This document shows positions 37,633-45,927 of a stretch of DNA of 53,938 nt, piece after piece. The stretch lies in IMG/VR virus record IMGVR_UViG_3300033146_007470, positions 1 through 53,938 of that record; one strand, given 5' to 3'. This stretch comes from a virus. Numbering within the stretch: position 1 is the stretch's first letter; each line of letters opens with the position of its first letter. Below the pieces are notes generated by a model. It had not been told where the DNA came from, ran no database searches, and saw only the letters and a list, made by a program, of their open reading frames with translations. Made by a program: the position numbers and the translations under genes.

Positions 37633-37998
37633 ATGAAAATTGCAATAGTTGGAACTCGTACTTTTAATGATTACATTTCTCTTAAAGAATTTATTTTTAA
37701 ACATATTAAATTTGAGGACATAACACATATAGTTTCTGGTGGTGCTAAAGGAGCAGATGCTCTTGCTGAGAAATTTGCCAAAGAGTATGGCTTTTATGAC
37801 AATAACTTTATAGTACATAAAGCAAATTGGTCATATTATGGTAATTATGCTGGTAATATAAGAAATGGCCTTATAGCAAGAGACGCAGATATGCTTTTCT
37901 CATTCTGGAACGGTATAAGTCCAGGTAGTAGAGATATGTTAAAAAAGATAAAAATAACAGGAAAACCTTACTTTATCTATTTATATGAACAAAGATAA
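37633..37998 (+). CDS. SLOG-family protein (YspA/DUF2493-like)
   Basis: A 121-residue protein with the Rossmann-like SLOG signature: KIAIVGTRTFNDY, HIVSGGAKGADALAEKFAKE, NAGNIRNGLIARDADMLFSF, WNGISPGSRDML. SLOG domains bind nucleotide-derived ligands, including ADP-ribose and NAD relatives, and sense them in defence and toxin systems. That makes a link to the phage's NAD genes plausible but unproven. ATG 37633 (or 37627). Confidence 0.88.
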   Translation: MKIAIVGTRTFNDYISLKEFIFKHIKFEDITHIVSGGAKGADALAEKFAKEYGFYDNNFIVHKANWSYYGNYAGNIRNGLIARDADMLFSFWNGISPGSRDMLKKIKITGKPYFIYLYEQR

Positions 37999-38016
37999 AG
38001 ATATAAGGAGAATATA

Positions 38017-38484
38017 ATGGACTCAATTGATTATTTTGAAACATTCATCAATTCTACAATCCTAATGGATAAAGATAAAGTAGATGAACAGCTACAGGCA
38101 ATCTCTATTAAATATTTTAAAAATGTAATAAAAATTAAAGCAATGAATTTACCATATGGCGGTTGGGAAATAGTAGCTAAAGGTATACGAAAACAATGGG
38201 TTAAAGCCTATATAATAGATGAAGGTTATACATTTAAAATATATTGGTATAACTCAAATGAATTCCTAAGATGGGTTGCTACGGTAATAATGCATGAACT
38301 TGCAAGAACTTATAATGCCACTGTTTGGAGTGGTCAGGATCTACAAATCACAGCCCCAGAAGAAGAATGGTATACAACATTTAAAGATTATATAGAGGGG
38401 CTTGAAATAAATGGTCCTCCGGATGCAAAAGAAATTATGATTAAAAGATGTATTCCTAGAAAAGTTAGAAGAAAATTCCTTTAA
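38017..38484 (+). CDS. Hypothetical protein
   Basis: A 155-residue protein, Trp/Tyr-rich. A helix with VIMHELARTYN resembles part of a metallopeptidase but lacks the HExxH spacing, so no activity is assigned. Basic C-terminus (IKRCIPRKVRRKFL). SD AAGGAG. Confidence 0.65.
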   Translation: MDSIDYFETFINSTILMDKDKVDEQLQAISIKYFKNVIKIKAMNLPYGGWEIVAKGIRKQWVKAYIIDEGYTFKIYWYNSNEFLRWVATVIMHELARTYNATVWSGQDLQITAPEEEWYTTFKDYIEGLEINGPPDAKEIMIKRCIPRKVRRKFL

Positions 38485-38593
38485 ATAAGCATATTTAATA
38501 ACTCAAGGGAGTAACAAAGATAAATTCCTTTAAAGTTATAAGGAAAACTTTGAGAGAATACGAGACATCGTAAATATTTTGATTCATGGTAAC

Positions 38594-38710
38594 ATGAGTT
38601 CCCCAAATACAATATTAGATGAAATAAGACTTTATAAGACTAATAGGGTCGACGATTACACTATGAGAGACTTGCTGAGATCTCTAAAACTATCAGCAAA
38701 ACCGGCTTAA
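38594..38710 (+). CDS. Small ORF (38 aa)
   Basis: ATG 38594 reads MSSPNTILDEIRLYKTNRVD, DYTMRDLLRSLKLSAKPA. A plausible folded helix pair, but no SD is visible, and its stop lies in the terminator stem. Coding status uncertain. Confidence 0.35.
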   Translation: MSSPNTILDEIRLYKTNRVDDYTMRDLLRSLKLSAKPA

Positions 38711-38727
38711 TATATGCCGGTTTTTTA
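38699..38727 (+). terminator. Rho-independent terminator
   Basis: ACCGGC-TTAATATA-GCCGGT followed by six T. Confidence 0.88.
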
Positions 38728-38807
38728 TTCTAATAATATATTCATACAATTATCTTATTAAATAAATATAAATATAAATTTTATTAAAAAGCATATATAA
38801 GTATTGT

Positions 38808-39692
38808 ATGTCTAAAAAATTATCGTTAAAAGAATTTATACAAAAAGCTAAACAGATACATGGTAATAAATATGACTATTCTTTGGTTGATTATAAAAAT
38901 AATAAAACTAAAATTAAAATAATATGTCCGGAGCATGGTATATTTGAACAAACTCCAAACAATCATATATCTAAAAAATATAAATGCCCCAAATGTAAAA
39001 CTTTATCTACAAAAGAATTTATAAATAGAGCTAAACAAGTTCATAATAATAAATATGATTATTCTTTAACTGATTATAAAAACAAAAGAACTAAAGTCAA
39101 AATAATATGTCCAGAACATGGAATATTTGAACAACTTGCAGAATATCACTTATCAGGTTCTGGTTGTAAAAAATGTTCATATATATTTGGATATACAACT
39201 AAAAAATTTATAGATAAAGCTGAACAAATTCATAATAATAAATACGATTATTCTTTAACAAATTATATAAATAGTCGTATGAAAATAAAAATTATTTGTC
39301 CAAAACATGGTATATTCGAGCAAGTGGCAAAAGATCATTTAAGCGGTAATGGTTGCCCTATATGTAATGAAAGTAAAGGTGAAAAAGCTGTTGCTAAATA
39401 CCTAGATGAAAATAATATACAATATATTAAACAAAAAAGATTTAATGATTGCAAAAATGTAAAACCATTACCATTTGATTTTTATATTCCCAAACATAAT
39501 ATATTAATAGAATATAACGGAATACAACACTATGAAGCTATCGAATTTTTCGATGATGTAAAAGGTTTAAAATATAGACAGTTAAACGATACCATAAAAA
39601 TAAATTATTGTGTGTCTAACAACATAAAACTAATAATAATAAAATTTAATGAAAATATAAAAAATAAATTAAATTTTATTATTAATTTATAG
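38808..39692 (+). CDS. Repeat-type homing endonuclease (three Zn repeats plus Vsr-like domain)
   Basis: A 294-residue paralogue of the 34939 protein with three instead of four repeats (LSLKEFIQKAKQIHGNKYDY, VDYKNNKTKIKIICPEHG) and the same nuclease end (PFDFYIPKHNILIEYNGIQH). The first repeat is almost identical in DNA to repeats at 34939, so duplication was recent. It lies just before clpS. Confidence 0.85.
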   Translation: MSKKLSLKEFIQKAKQIHGNKYDYSLVDYKNNKTKIKIICPEHGIFEQTPNNHISKKYKCPKCKTLSTKEFINRAKQVHNNKYDYSLTDYKNKRTKVKIICPEHGIFEQLAEYHLSGSGCKKCSYIFGYTTKKFIDKAEQIHNNKYDYSLTNYINSRMKIKIICPKHGIFEQVAKDHLSGNGCPICNESKGEKAVAKYLDENNIQYIKQKRFNDCKNVKPLPFDFYIPKHNILIEYNGIQHYEAIEFFDDVKGLKYRQLNDTIKINYCVSNNIKLIIIKFNENIKNKLNFIINL

Positions 39693-39703
39693 AAACAAAG
39701 ATA

Positions 39704-39720
39704 TAATAAGCATATATAAG
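39704..39720 (+). promoter_or_regulatory. AAGCATA-type motif
   Basis: ATAATAAGCATATATAA, 24 bases before the clpS start: candidate promoter of the clpS-clpA unit. Confidence 0.4.
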
Positions 39721-39743
39721 TGTAAAGATTATAGGAGATAATT

Positions 39744-40052
39744 ATGGCAGAGAATAGTGGTGATATTCGTGCTGATAGCGAAGTAATTGATAGAATAAAA
39801 GAACCAGGCATGTTTCATGTTATTCTTATGAATGACAATTACACACCTATGGATTTCGTTGTTGAGATTTTAATGAAAATATTCAATAAAAACGAAAAAG
39901 AAGCTTATACTTTAATGATGAAAGTGCATAAAAAAGGATCAGCTATTGCTGGTACCTACATTGAAGATGTTGCTCTCACTAAAAGTGAAGTAGCCGCAAC
40001 AATCGCTAAAAAGAATGGTTTCCCATTCGCAACCAAAGTAAAACCAGCATAA
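39744..40052 (+). CDS. clpS: ClpS adaptor protein
   Basis: A 102-residue protein matching ClpS: FHVILMNDNYTPMDFVVEIL (N-degron pocket and NDDYT-like motif), YTLMMKVHKKGSAIAGTYI, EDVALTKSEVAATIAKKNGFP. ClpS delivers N-degron substrates to ClpA and blocks others. SD AGGAGA. It is directly followed by the fractured clpA, so the phage brings a matched adaptor and unfoldase. Confidence 0.95.
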   Translation: MAENSGDIRADSEVIDRIKEPGMFHVILMNDNYTPMDFVVEILMKIFNKNEKEAYTLMMKVHKKGSAIAGTYIEDVALTKSEVAATIAKKNGFPFATKVKPA

Positions 40053-40066
40053 GACAGGAGAAGAGA

Positions 40067-40777
40067 ATGGAATTAAGTAGAGATGTACGTGCAATCATGA
40101 GCATTGCATACAATACGGCAAGAGAACAGGATAATGAGTATTTAACACCTGAACATGTTTTATACTCTATCCTTGATAATAACGAAGAAATTATTAATAA
40201 GTTAGAATTAAATACAGAAGAACTCATGGAAGATTTAAAAGTTTTCTTTGAAACCAAAATACCACAAACTACTGATAAAGATCCTATTGAGAGTCTGGGT
40301 TTCAATAATGTAATCCAGCGTTCAGTTCAACAGGTTGAGAATTCAAGTCGAAATATTGTTGAAGTTGGCGATGTTATTGTTGCCATCCATGATGAGAAAG
40401 GTTTCGGCCAATTTATTATGTTGAAGAATGGTATTGAAAGAATAACTCTTCTCCAAGCAGTAACAGAACTTCATGGCACTGACAACCAACCAGATTTGAT
40501 GCCAGCTGGAGGGCAAATTAAAGGGAAAAGAAAGAAAAAATCTCTCCTTGATGAATTCACCCTTGAAATGGTTGCTCATGCTAAAGCCGGTAAATACGAT
40601 CCTATTGTTGGCAGGGTAGACGAAATTGAAAGAACTGTTCAAGTACTCTGTCGTAAAAAGAAGAATAATCCAATCCATGTTGGTGAGCCAGGTTGTGGTA
40701 AATGTCTTCACGGAGAAGAAAAAATTAATTTATTAGTTTCTGACGAAATGTATAAAGAATTAAAAGAATTTATTTAA
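40067..40777 (+). CDS. clpA: ClpA N-terminal part fused to split-intein N fragment 1
   Basis: A 236-residue protein. Residues 1-212 are the ClpA N-domain (repeats of the Clp_N fold) and the first AAA+ strand, ending in Walker A VGEPGCGK. From Cys213 (nt 40703) a 24-residue intein N fragment follows, CLHGEEKINLLVSDEMYKEL, ending at the stop. A natural P-loop needs Thr after the Lys; that Thr is supplied as the +1 residue of the next ORF. The short N fragment means an atypically split intein, like those of phage terminases. SD AGGAGA. Confidence 0.93.
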   Translation: MELSRDVRAIMSIAYNTAREQDNEYLTPEHVLYSILDNNEEIINKLELNTEELMEDLKVFFETKIPQTTDKDPIESLGFNNVIQRSVQQVENSSRNIVEVGDVIVAIHDEKGFGQFIMLKNGIERITLLQAVTELHGTDNQPDLMPAGGQIKGKRKKKSLLDEFTLEMVAHAKAGKYDPIVGRVDEIERTVQVLCRKKKNNPIHVGEPGCGKCLHGEEKINLLVSDEMYKELKEFI

Positions 40778-41721
40778 TTTTTGTTTAATAGATTCAGATA
40801 CAATTTGTTTATTATATTCAGTTGTATCTGAATCCCATATTTCTATAACATCAAAATCGTCATTTTTAGCAAATTGAATTTTTTCTTGATCAAGTTTGTA
40901 AACTTCATTAGCAGATAAATGTGTAAATCTATGAGTCCAGTTATTCCATTCTTCTTCATTTAATTTTTCTTTATTGGGATGAACATGAGAACCGTTATAT
41001 TCAAATATAAGTTTAAGCGGTTTAATTGTAAAATCATAAAAGTACAACCTATTGTTTGATTTTATAAAGAATTCTCTATTGTTCTCAATACCTATATATA
41101 TTTTATTTATAGAAAATAATTTAATCATTTTATCATAAAATTCTTGAAATATTTCAAGGGATTGTTTAGAAGCTTTAAATATTGAAAAATTTTGTAAATT
41201 GTTTATACAAGTTTTACGAGATGTATCAACCCAGTTATTATATTTAATGGTTGCAGCTTCATACCCATATTTATGGACCATCTTATCAAATGAAACAGCT
41301 TTAGATTTATTCACTTTATTCATATCATTATTTTTATATAATGATTTTTGCCATTTATCATTTCTTTCGTTCATTTTTTATATTTGTTAGGATTTTCTTT
41401 ACGTTTTTTAACATATTTTAAAGCATTTTGTCTTTGTTTTTCTGAAATTTGTTGTACAGCTTCTGCTCGAGACCATCCGCGTTTAATCCAAAATTCTTGT
41501 TTAGTCCATGAAATGTTACCTATAAGTGTATAACAAAAATCATATAATTTTTTATGGTTTGACTTGTCACTATTATAAAAAAAATAATTAAGTTTAACTT
41601 CAACTTCTGGCATAATTATTTTGTATGACCGATTATGAAGATATTTATTAAATGTAAATTTTTTAAATTCTTCAAAGTCATTAGAGTTAAATATTGGTTT
41701 ATATTTATATGTTATAATCAT
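40760..41721 (-). pseudogene. Vsr-like homing endonuclease inside split intein 1, frameshifted
   Basis: Two overlapping minus-strand frames (41721-41371 and 41374-40760) together match the intact 322-residue paralogue at 43174. The first ends NPNKYKK at an ATGA overlap; one more A in the six-A run joins them. Nuclease motifs RLYFYDFTIKPLKLIFEYNG and HVHPNKEKLNEEEW fit the EDxHD/Vsr-like family known from fractured split-intein genes. It overlaps the intein N fragment by 18 bases. Confidence 0.85.
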
Positions 41722-41802
41722 TGTTTACCTTTACTGGAATAGGTATTTCCCTAAGCCAGATTTACTTAAAAATTATACTATTATCTTATTAATATGCAAG
41801 AT

Positions 41803-41820
41803 AATATTGCATAGTTATAA
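41803..41820 (+). promoter_or_regulatory. AAGCATA-type motif
   Basis: ATATTGCATAGTTATAAC, about 21 bases before the second clpA fragment; it would give this fragment its own transcript after the antisense endonuclease gene. Confidence 0.38.
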
Positions 41821-41840
41821 CATATATAAGGAGAATAAAT

Positions 41841-43196
41841 ATGAAAGAAATTACATTACCAATTGGCACATTATTTAAATTTATGGAAAGTAAAGGTTTG
41901 AATTTTCCTTTAAACGAAGGCGTTAATAATAAACAAGAAATCAAAATTAAAAATGAAATGGGAATTTGGAGAAATATTCCTGCATTTATAAAAAAACGTG
42001 ATATAATAAATCACATTAAATTTGATAAAACTGAAATTAAATGCGGCTCGAAACATAAAATATGTATAAATAAAAAAACTCTTGAATGTAAATTCGCATC
42101 AAAATTAAAACCCGGTGATATATTAGATTACGGAGATACTTCTTATACTGTTACTGAAAATATCATATACAAAGAAGACTTCGTATATGACTTACAAATA
42201 GATTCTGAAAATCACTTATATCAAACATCAAATGGTTTATTAAACCATAATACAGCCATAACAGAAGGACTTGCCCAGCGTATTGCGGATGGAACTGTTC
42301 CAGATGTACTTAAAGACTATAAAATGTATTCACTCGATATGGGTGGGCTTCTTGCAGGTACAAAATACCGTGGAGACTTTGAAGAGAGAATTAAGAAAAT
42401 TATTGATGAGATTGAAGCTCTTCCTAAATCTATTCTCTTCATTGATGAAGTACATAACATCATTGGTGCTGGTCAAACTGGAAATGGCACAATGGATGCG
42501 TCAAACATTCTTAAGCCCGCCCTTCAGGCTGGGACATTGAAATGCATCGGTTCTACAACTTATGATGAGTTTAAAAAACACTTTGAGAAAGATGGAGCAC
42601 TTGCTCGTCGTTTCCAGAAGATTGATATTGGTGAACCATCAGAAGATGAAACATATGACATCCTCGTTGGCCTTAAAGAAAGTTATGAGACTTTCCATAA
42701 TGTAACATATACTGATGATGCTCTTAAATCTATTGCTCATCTTTCAGCCCTCTATATCAACGATAGACATCTACCAGATAAAGCTATCGATGTAATGGAT
42801 GAAATTGGTGCGCTTTTAAGAATGCGTAATTTTAAAGAAGATGAAGATAAAGAAGAATCAATATCACTCCTTGTAACTGAAACTGATGTTGAGAACGTAG
42901 TTTCTAAAATTGCTAAAATTCCAGAAAAAACTGTATCAACAGATGAGACCGCTAAGCTTAAAGACCTTGCTCCAACCCTGAAACAATTAGTTTTTGGTCA
43001 AGATGAAGCTGTAGATTTAGTTGTTCAATCTATTAAACGTTCCCGTGCAGGTTTTAGAAAAGCAAATAAACCCGTTACCAATCTTCTTTTCGCAGGCAAA
43101 ACTGGTGTTGGTAAGTGTTTACATAAAGACGAAGAACTCGAAGTTATGATTTCTGACGAGTTATATAAAAAAATTATAGAGATTCGTTCAAGATAG
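41841..43196 (+). CDS. clpA: Intein C fragment 1 - ClpA middle part - intein N fragment 2
   Basis: A 451-residue protein. Residues 1-137 are an intein C fragment ending HLYQTSNGLLNHN (block F and the His-Asn end). Residues 138-425 are ClpA from TAITEGLAQRIADG (completing Walker A 1) through Walker B LFIDEVHNIIGAG and the D1 domain to the second Walker A LLFAGKTGVGK. From Cys426 (nt 43116) a second intein N fragment CLHKDEELEVMISDELYKKI runs to the stop. It needs protein splicing at both ends to yield functional ClpA. SD AAGGAG. Confidence 0.94.
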   Translation: MKEITLPIGTLFKFMESKGLNFPLNEGVNNKQEIKIKNEMGIWRNIPAFIKKRDIINHIKFDKTEIKCGSKHKICINKKTLECKFASKLKPGDILDYGDTSYTVTENIIYKEDFVYDLQIDSENHLYQTSNGLLNHNTAITEGLAQRIADGTVPDVLKDYKMYSLDMGGLLAGTKYRGDFEERIKKIIDEIEALPKSILFIDEVHNIIGAGQTGNGTMDASNILKPALQAGTLKCIGSTTYDEFKKHFEKDGALARRFQKIDIGEPSEDETYDILVGLKESYETFHNVTYTDDALKSIAHLSALYINDRHLPDKAIDVMDEIGALLRMRNFKEDEDKEESISLLVTETDVENVVSKIAKIPEKTVSTDETAKLKDLAPTLKQLVFGQDEAVDLVVQSIKRSRAGFRKANKPVTNLLFAGKTGVGKCLHKDEELEVMISDELYKKIIEIRSR

Positions 43197-44142
43197 TATT
43201 TATAGCAGCGATACATTTATTTATATTATATTCAGGTGTGTCGCTGCTCCATATAGTTATTACGTTAAATCCGTTATCTTTCGCAAATTTATTTTTTTGT
43301 TTATCTAATTCGTAATGATAGTCAGCCGATTCATTAGTATAACAATGTTGCCAATTATTCCATTCTTGTTCGTTTAATATATTTTTATTTGGATGGATAT
43401 GGCAACCATTATATTCAATAATTAAATTAAGTTCTAAAATTGTAAAATCATAAAAATATAATTTTTTATAATTTTTATTATATAATGAAAATTCATGGTT
43501 GTTGTCTATGCCGACAAATATTGATAAGTTATAATTTTGTAAATATTTTATTAATTCGTTAAATACGATGAGAGACTGTTTACTTGCTGTAGTAGGACTA
43601 GGTCCTGAGTTCAAAAGATTAACACGATTTTGTAAATACTTATCTAAACCGTGCTTTTTAATAAATTTTGCTTTAGGCAACCCTTTGGATTTGTTCACTT
43701 TATTCATATCATTATTTTTATATAATGATTTTTGCCATTTATCATTTCTTTCGTTCATTTTATTATTAGCTTCTTCTATTCCGTATTTTTGTATTAACTT
43801 TTTCATATTGTTAGGGTTTTCTCTCCGCTTTTTGGCGAAGGCATTTGCATTTATTGTTTGTAATTTTGATATTTTATTATTTGCTTCATTCTGTGTATAT
43901 CCCCGCTTAACCCAAAAATTTGTTCTATATCTAGATTTTTCGCCTATTAAAGAATAACAAAATGTTTTAAATTTTTTAAATCCTATTTTATCTGTATTAT
44001 TGTAAAACAAATTTAATTCTTGCAGCACATTATTTATAGATTTATAATTAAAACTATTTTTTAAATATTTATCCATAAACGCTATAAATTCGTCTATATT
44101 ATAACATTTAAAATATTCTTTATGCTTATATGTTATCAACAT
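43174..44142 (-). CDS. Vsr-like homing endonuclease inside split intein 2
   Basis: A 322-residue intact protein on the minus strand. Nuclease motifs KLYFYDFTILELNLIIEYNG and CHIHPNKNILNEQEW (EDxHD/Vsr-like); N-terminal DNA-binding region with YTQNEANNKISKLQ. It is a paralogue of the endonuclease in split intein 1, so each element carries its own specific nuclease. It overlaps the end of intein N fragment 2 by 23 bases, tail to tail. Confidence 0.88.
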   Translation of the reverse strand: MLITYKHKEYFKCYNIDEFIAFMDKYLKNSFNYKSINNVLQELNLFYNNTDKIGFKKFKTFCYSLIGEKSRYRTNFWVKRGYTQNEANNKISKLQTINANAFAKKRRENPNNMKKLIQKYGIEEANNKMNERNDKWQKSLYKNNDMNKVNKSKGLPKAKFIKKHGLDKYLQNRVNLLNSGPSPTTASKQSLIVFNELIKYLQNYNLSIFVGIDNNHEFSLYNKNYKKLYFYDFTILELNLIIEYNGCHIHPNKNILNEQEWNNWQHCYTNESADYHYELDKQKNKFAKDNGFNVITIWSSDTPEYNINKCIAAINTILNESL

Positions 44143-44230
44143 ATGACCTTCTTATTTGTTTCGGTATTGGTATTTCCCCATACCCGTTTATCTTTATATA
44201 ATATTGATTTTTATATCATTATTTATGAAG

Positions 44231-44248
44231 ATAAAGCATATATAATAA
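44231..44248 (+). promoter_or_regulatory. AAGCATA-type motif
   Basis: ATAAAGCATATATAATAA, about 23 bases before the third clpA fragment, at the same relative place as the copy before fragment 2. Confidence 0.4.
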
Positions 44249-44270
44249 TAAGAAAATAAGGAGTTTATAT

Positions 44271-45458
44271 ATGGTAAAGGAAAAAATAAAAATTGGTGAA
44301 TTATTTGAAGCCATTTCAGAATTAGAAAATGTTAATTTTGAGGTAGGCAAAGAGATATTTCAAAATAATGAAATACAAATTAAAGATGAATTTGGCGATT
44401 ATAAAAATGTTCCTGGATTAATTGTTAAACAAGATTATATAAGAACAATAAAATTCGATAATAATGATGTTTTAAGATGTGCAAAAAAACATAAAATATG
44501 TATAGATCCTAAATCTGGCAAATGTATTTTAGCTGAAAATTTAAATGTAGGAGACAGTATTATCAATGCTTTCGGCATTGTTTTGACTGTCACATCTAAT
44601 ATAGTTTCGTCTAATATAGAAAATGTATATGATTTAGAAATAAATACAGATAAACATTTATATCAAACTTCAAATGGTATTGTGCATCATAATACTTTTT
44701 TGGTAAACAAATTAGCTGATACCATGGGACTTGCTTTTCATAGATTTGATATGTCTGAATACCAGGAGAAACATTCTGTTGCACGTCTTGTTGGTACTCC
44801 TCCAGGATATGTTGGATATGACGAAGGTGGTCTTCTTACTGATGCAATTAGAAAAGATCCTCATTGTGTTCTTCTCCTTGATGAAATTGAGAAAGCACAC
44901 GGTGATGTTTATAATATGCTTCTACAAATTATGGATTATGCAACTCTCACAGATAATCAGGGTCGAAAAGCAGATTTTAGAAATGTCATTATCATAATGA
45001 CATCTAACGCGGGAGCTAGAAATATTGGTTCTAAGGGAATTGGTTTTGGTTCAGTAAAACAAGGTGGAGAAGCAGTTGACGCTGCAGTAAAGAAAACGTT
45101 CACTCCTGAGTTTTTAAATCGTCTTGATAAAATTGTTACTTTCAACGATCTTGATAAAATTGTAATACGAGAAATTGTAAAAGCTGAAATTAATGAGTTT
45201 GAAACCATGTTAACATCTCACGAAGTATCTCTTCGAGTAACTGATGAAGCTTTAGATTGGTTTGTAGAAAATGGTTACTCTGAGGAATTTGGTGCAAGGC
45301 CAATTGCTCGACTTGTCGATGAGAAGATTAAAGATATCTTCGTCGATGAAGTATTATTTGGTGACCTCAAAAGCGGAGGAATTGCTGAAATCTCCGTCTT
45401 AGATAATGAAATTAAGATCACCACTCTTGATTTCCAACTAGAGAACGCTATCGCGTAA
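44271..45458 (+). CDS. clpA: Intein C fragment 2 fused to ClpA C-terminal part
   Basis: A 395-residue protein. Residues 1-141 are intein C fragment 2, ending HLYQTSNGIVHHN and similar in sequence to C fragment 1. From Thr142 (nt 44694) ClpA continues TFLVNKLADTMGL, GTPPGYVGYDEGG (pore-loop motif), Walker B LLLDEIEKAH, sensor NVIIIMTSNAG and C-domain EFGARPIARLVDEKIKD. The three exteins total about 754 residues, the normal ClpA length, so nothing is missing. SD AGGAG. A terminator follows. Confidence 0.94.
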   Translation: MVKEKIKIGELFEAISELENVNFEVGKEIFQNNEIQIKDEFGDYKNVPGLIVKQDYIRTIKFDNNDVLRCAKKHKICIDPKSGKCILAENLNVGDSIINAFGIVLTVTSNIVSSNIENVYDLEINTDKHLYQTSNGIVHHNTFLVNKLADTMGLAFHRFDMSEYQEKHSVARLVGTPPGYVGYDEGGLLTDAIRKDPHCVLLLDEIEKAHGDVYNMLLQIMDYATLTDNQGRKADFRNVIIIMTSNAGARNIGSKGIGFGSVKQGGEAVDAAVKKTFTPEFLNRLDKIVTFNDLDKIVIREIVKAEINEFETMLTSHEVSLRVTDEALDWFVENGYSEEFGARPIARLVDEKIKDIFVDEVLFGDLKSGGIAEISVLDNEIKITTLDFQLENAIA

Positions 45459-45476
45459 TCTATCATCCCTTCTCTT

Positions 45477-45506
45477 ACTCCCTCAGAAATGAGGGAGTTT
45501 TTTTTT
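45477..45506 (+). terminator. Rho-independent terminator after clpA
   Basis: ACTCCCTCA-GAA-ATGAGGGAGT then nine T. It ends the clpS-clpA locus. Confidence 0.92.
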
Positions 45507-45520
45507 GCATACTTAAGTAT

Positions 45521-45757
45521 ATGAAATCAATATTTTATTACATATTTAAACGTAAAGAATACAAAATTCTTTTAGCGAAACATACCCTCTTAGACAGAAT
45601 GTGCCAAAACTGTAACCATTTATCTTCTAATAAATATTGCATGATTTCCTTAAATAAGGCTTTCACTGATAATTATATAGTAGAGCCGAACAAACATACT
45701 TGTGAAGTTTGGGAAAAAAGCGATGGCAGAATAAAACCACGAATAGGTAAAGCCTAA
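45521..45757 (+). CDS. Small Cys-rich protein (CxxC...C...C-x2-W family)
   Basis: A 78-residue protein: LDRMCQNCNHLSSNKYCMIS, then NKHTCEVWEKS. Same four-Cys/Trp layout as 17696, 27405, 27961, 49736 and 52544. Starts 14 bases after a GCATA element and without a clear SD. Function unknown. Confidence 0.7.
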   Translation: MKSIFYYIFKRKEYKILLAKHTLLDRMCQNCNHLSSNKYCMISLNKAFTDNYIVEPNKHTCEVWEKSDGRIKPRIGKA

Positions 45758-45806
45758 AATACAACATTTAACCCTTATACATTAAGATAACTGTAAAGGA
45801 GAATAT

Positions 45807-45917
45807 ATGGCAAATAAAATTGTAACTGATATTAAAATAAATAAAAAATTAATAACAATTTCTTTAATTTTAAATGCTCTTAATATTATAAGTATAATTG
45901 TATTAGCAGTGATATAG
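45807..45917 (+). CDS. Single-span membrane peptide
   Basis: A 36-residue peptide with one transmembrane helix (LITISLILNALNIISIIVLA). SD AAAGGAG at good spacing from ATG 45807. Function unknown. Confidence 0.6.
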   Translation: MANKIVTDIKINKKLITISLILNALNIISIIVLAVI

Positions 45918-45927
45918 TTCGTTGTAA

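Larger units (their letters stand above)
38490..38727 (+). ncRNA. Candidate small RNA with terminator
   Basis: A GCATA motif at 38489 is followed by about 200 bases with few start sites, ending in an intrinsic terminator. Pairings include AAGGAAAACTTTGAGAG-type stems. A 38-codon frame (38594-38710) overlaps its 3' end. RNA or mini-mRNA cannot be decided. Confidence 0.35.

Noticed and set aside
38017-38484. SprT-like metallopeptidase
   Set aside because: MHELA lacks the HExxH spacing and a third ligand; similarity is too short.
43568-43957. 129-codon + strand ORF inside the second antisense endonuclease
   Set aside because: Shadow of the minus-strand endonuclease, no SD, hydrophobic antisense pattern.
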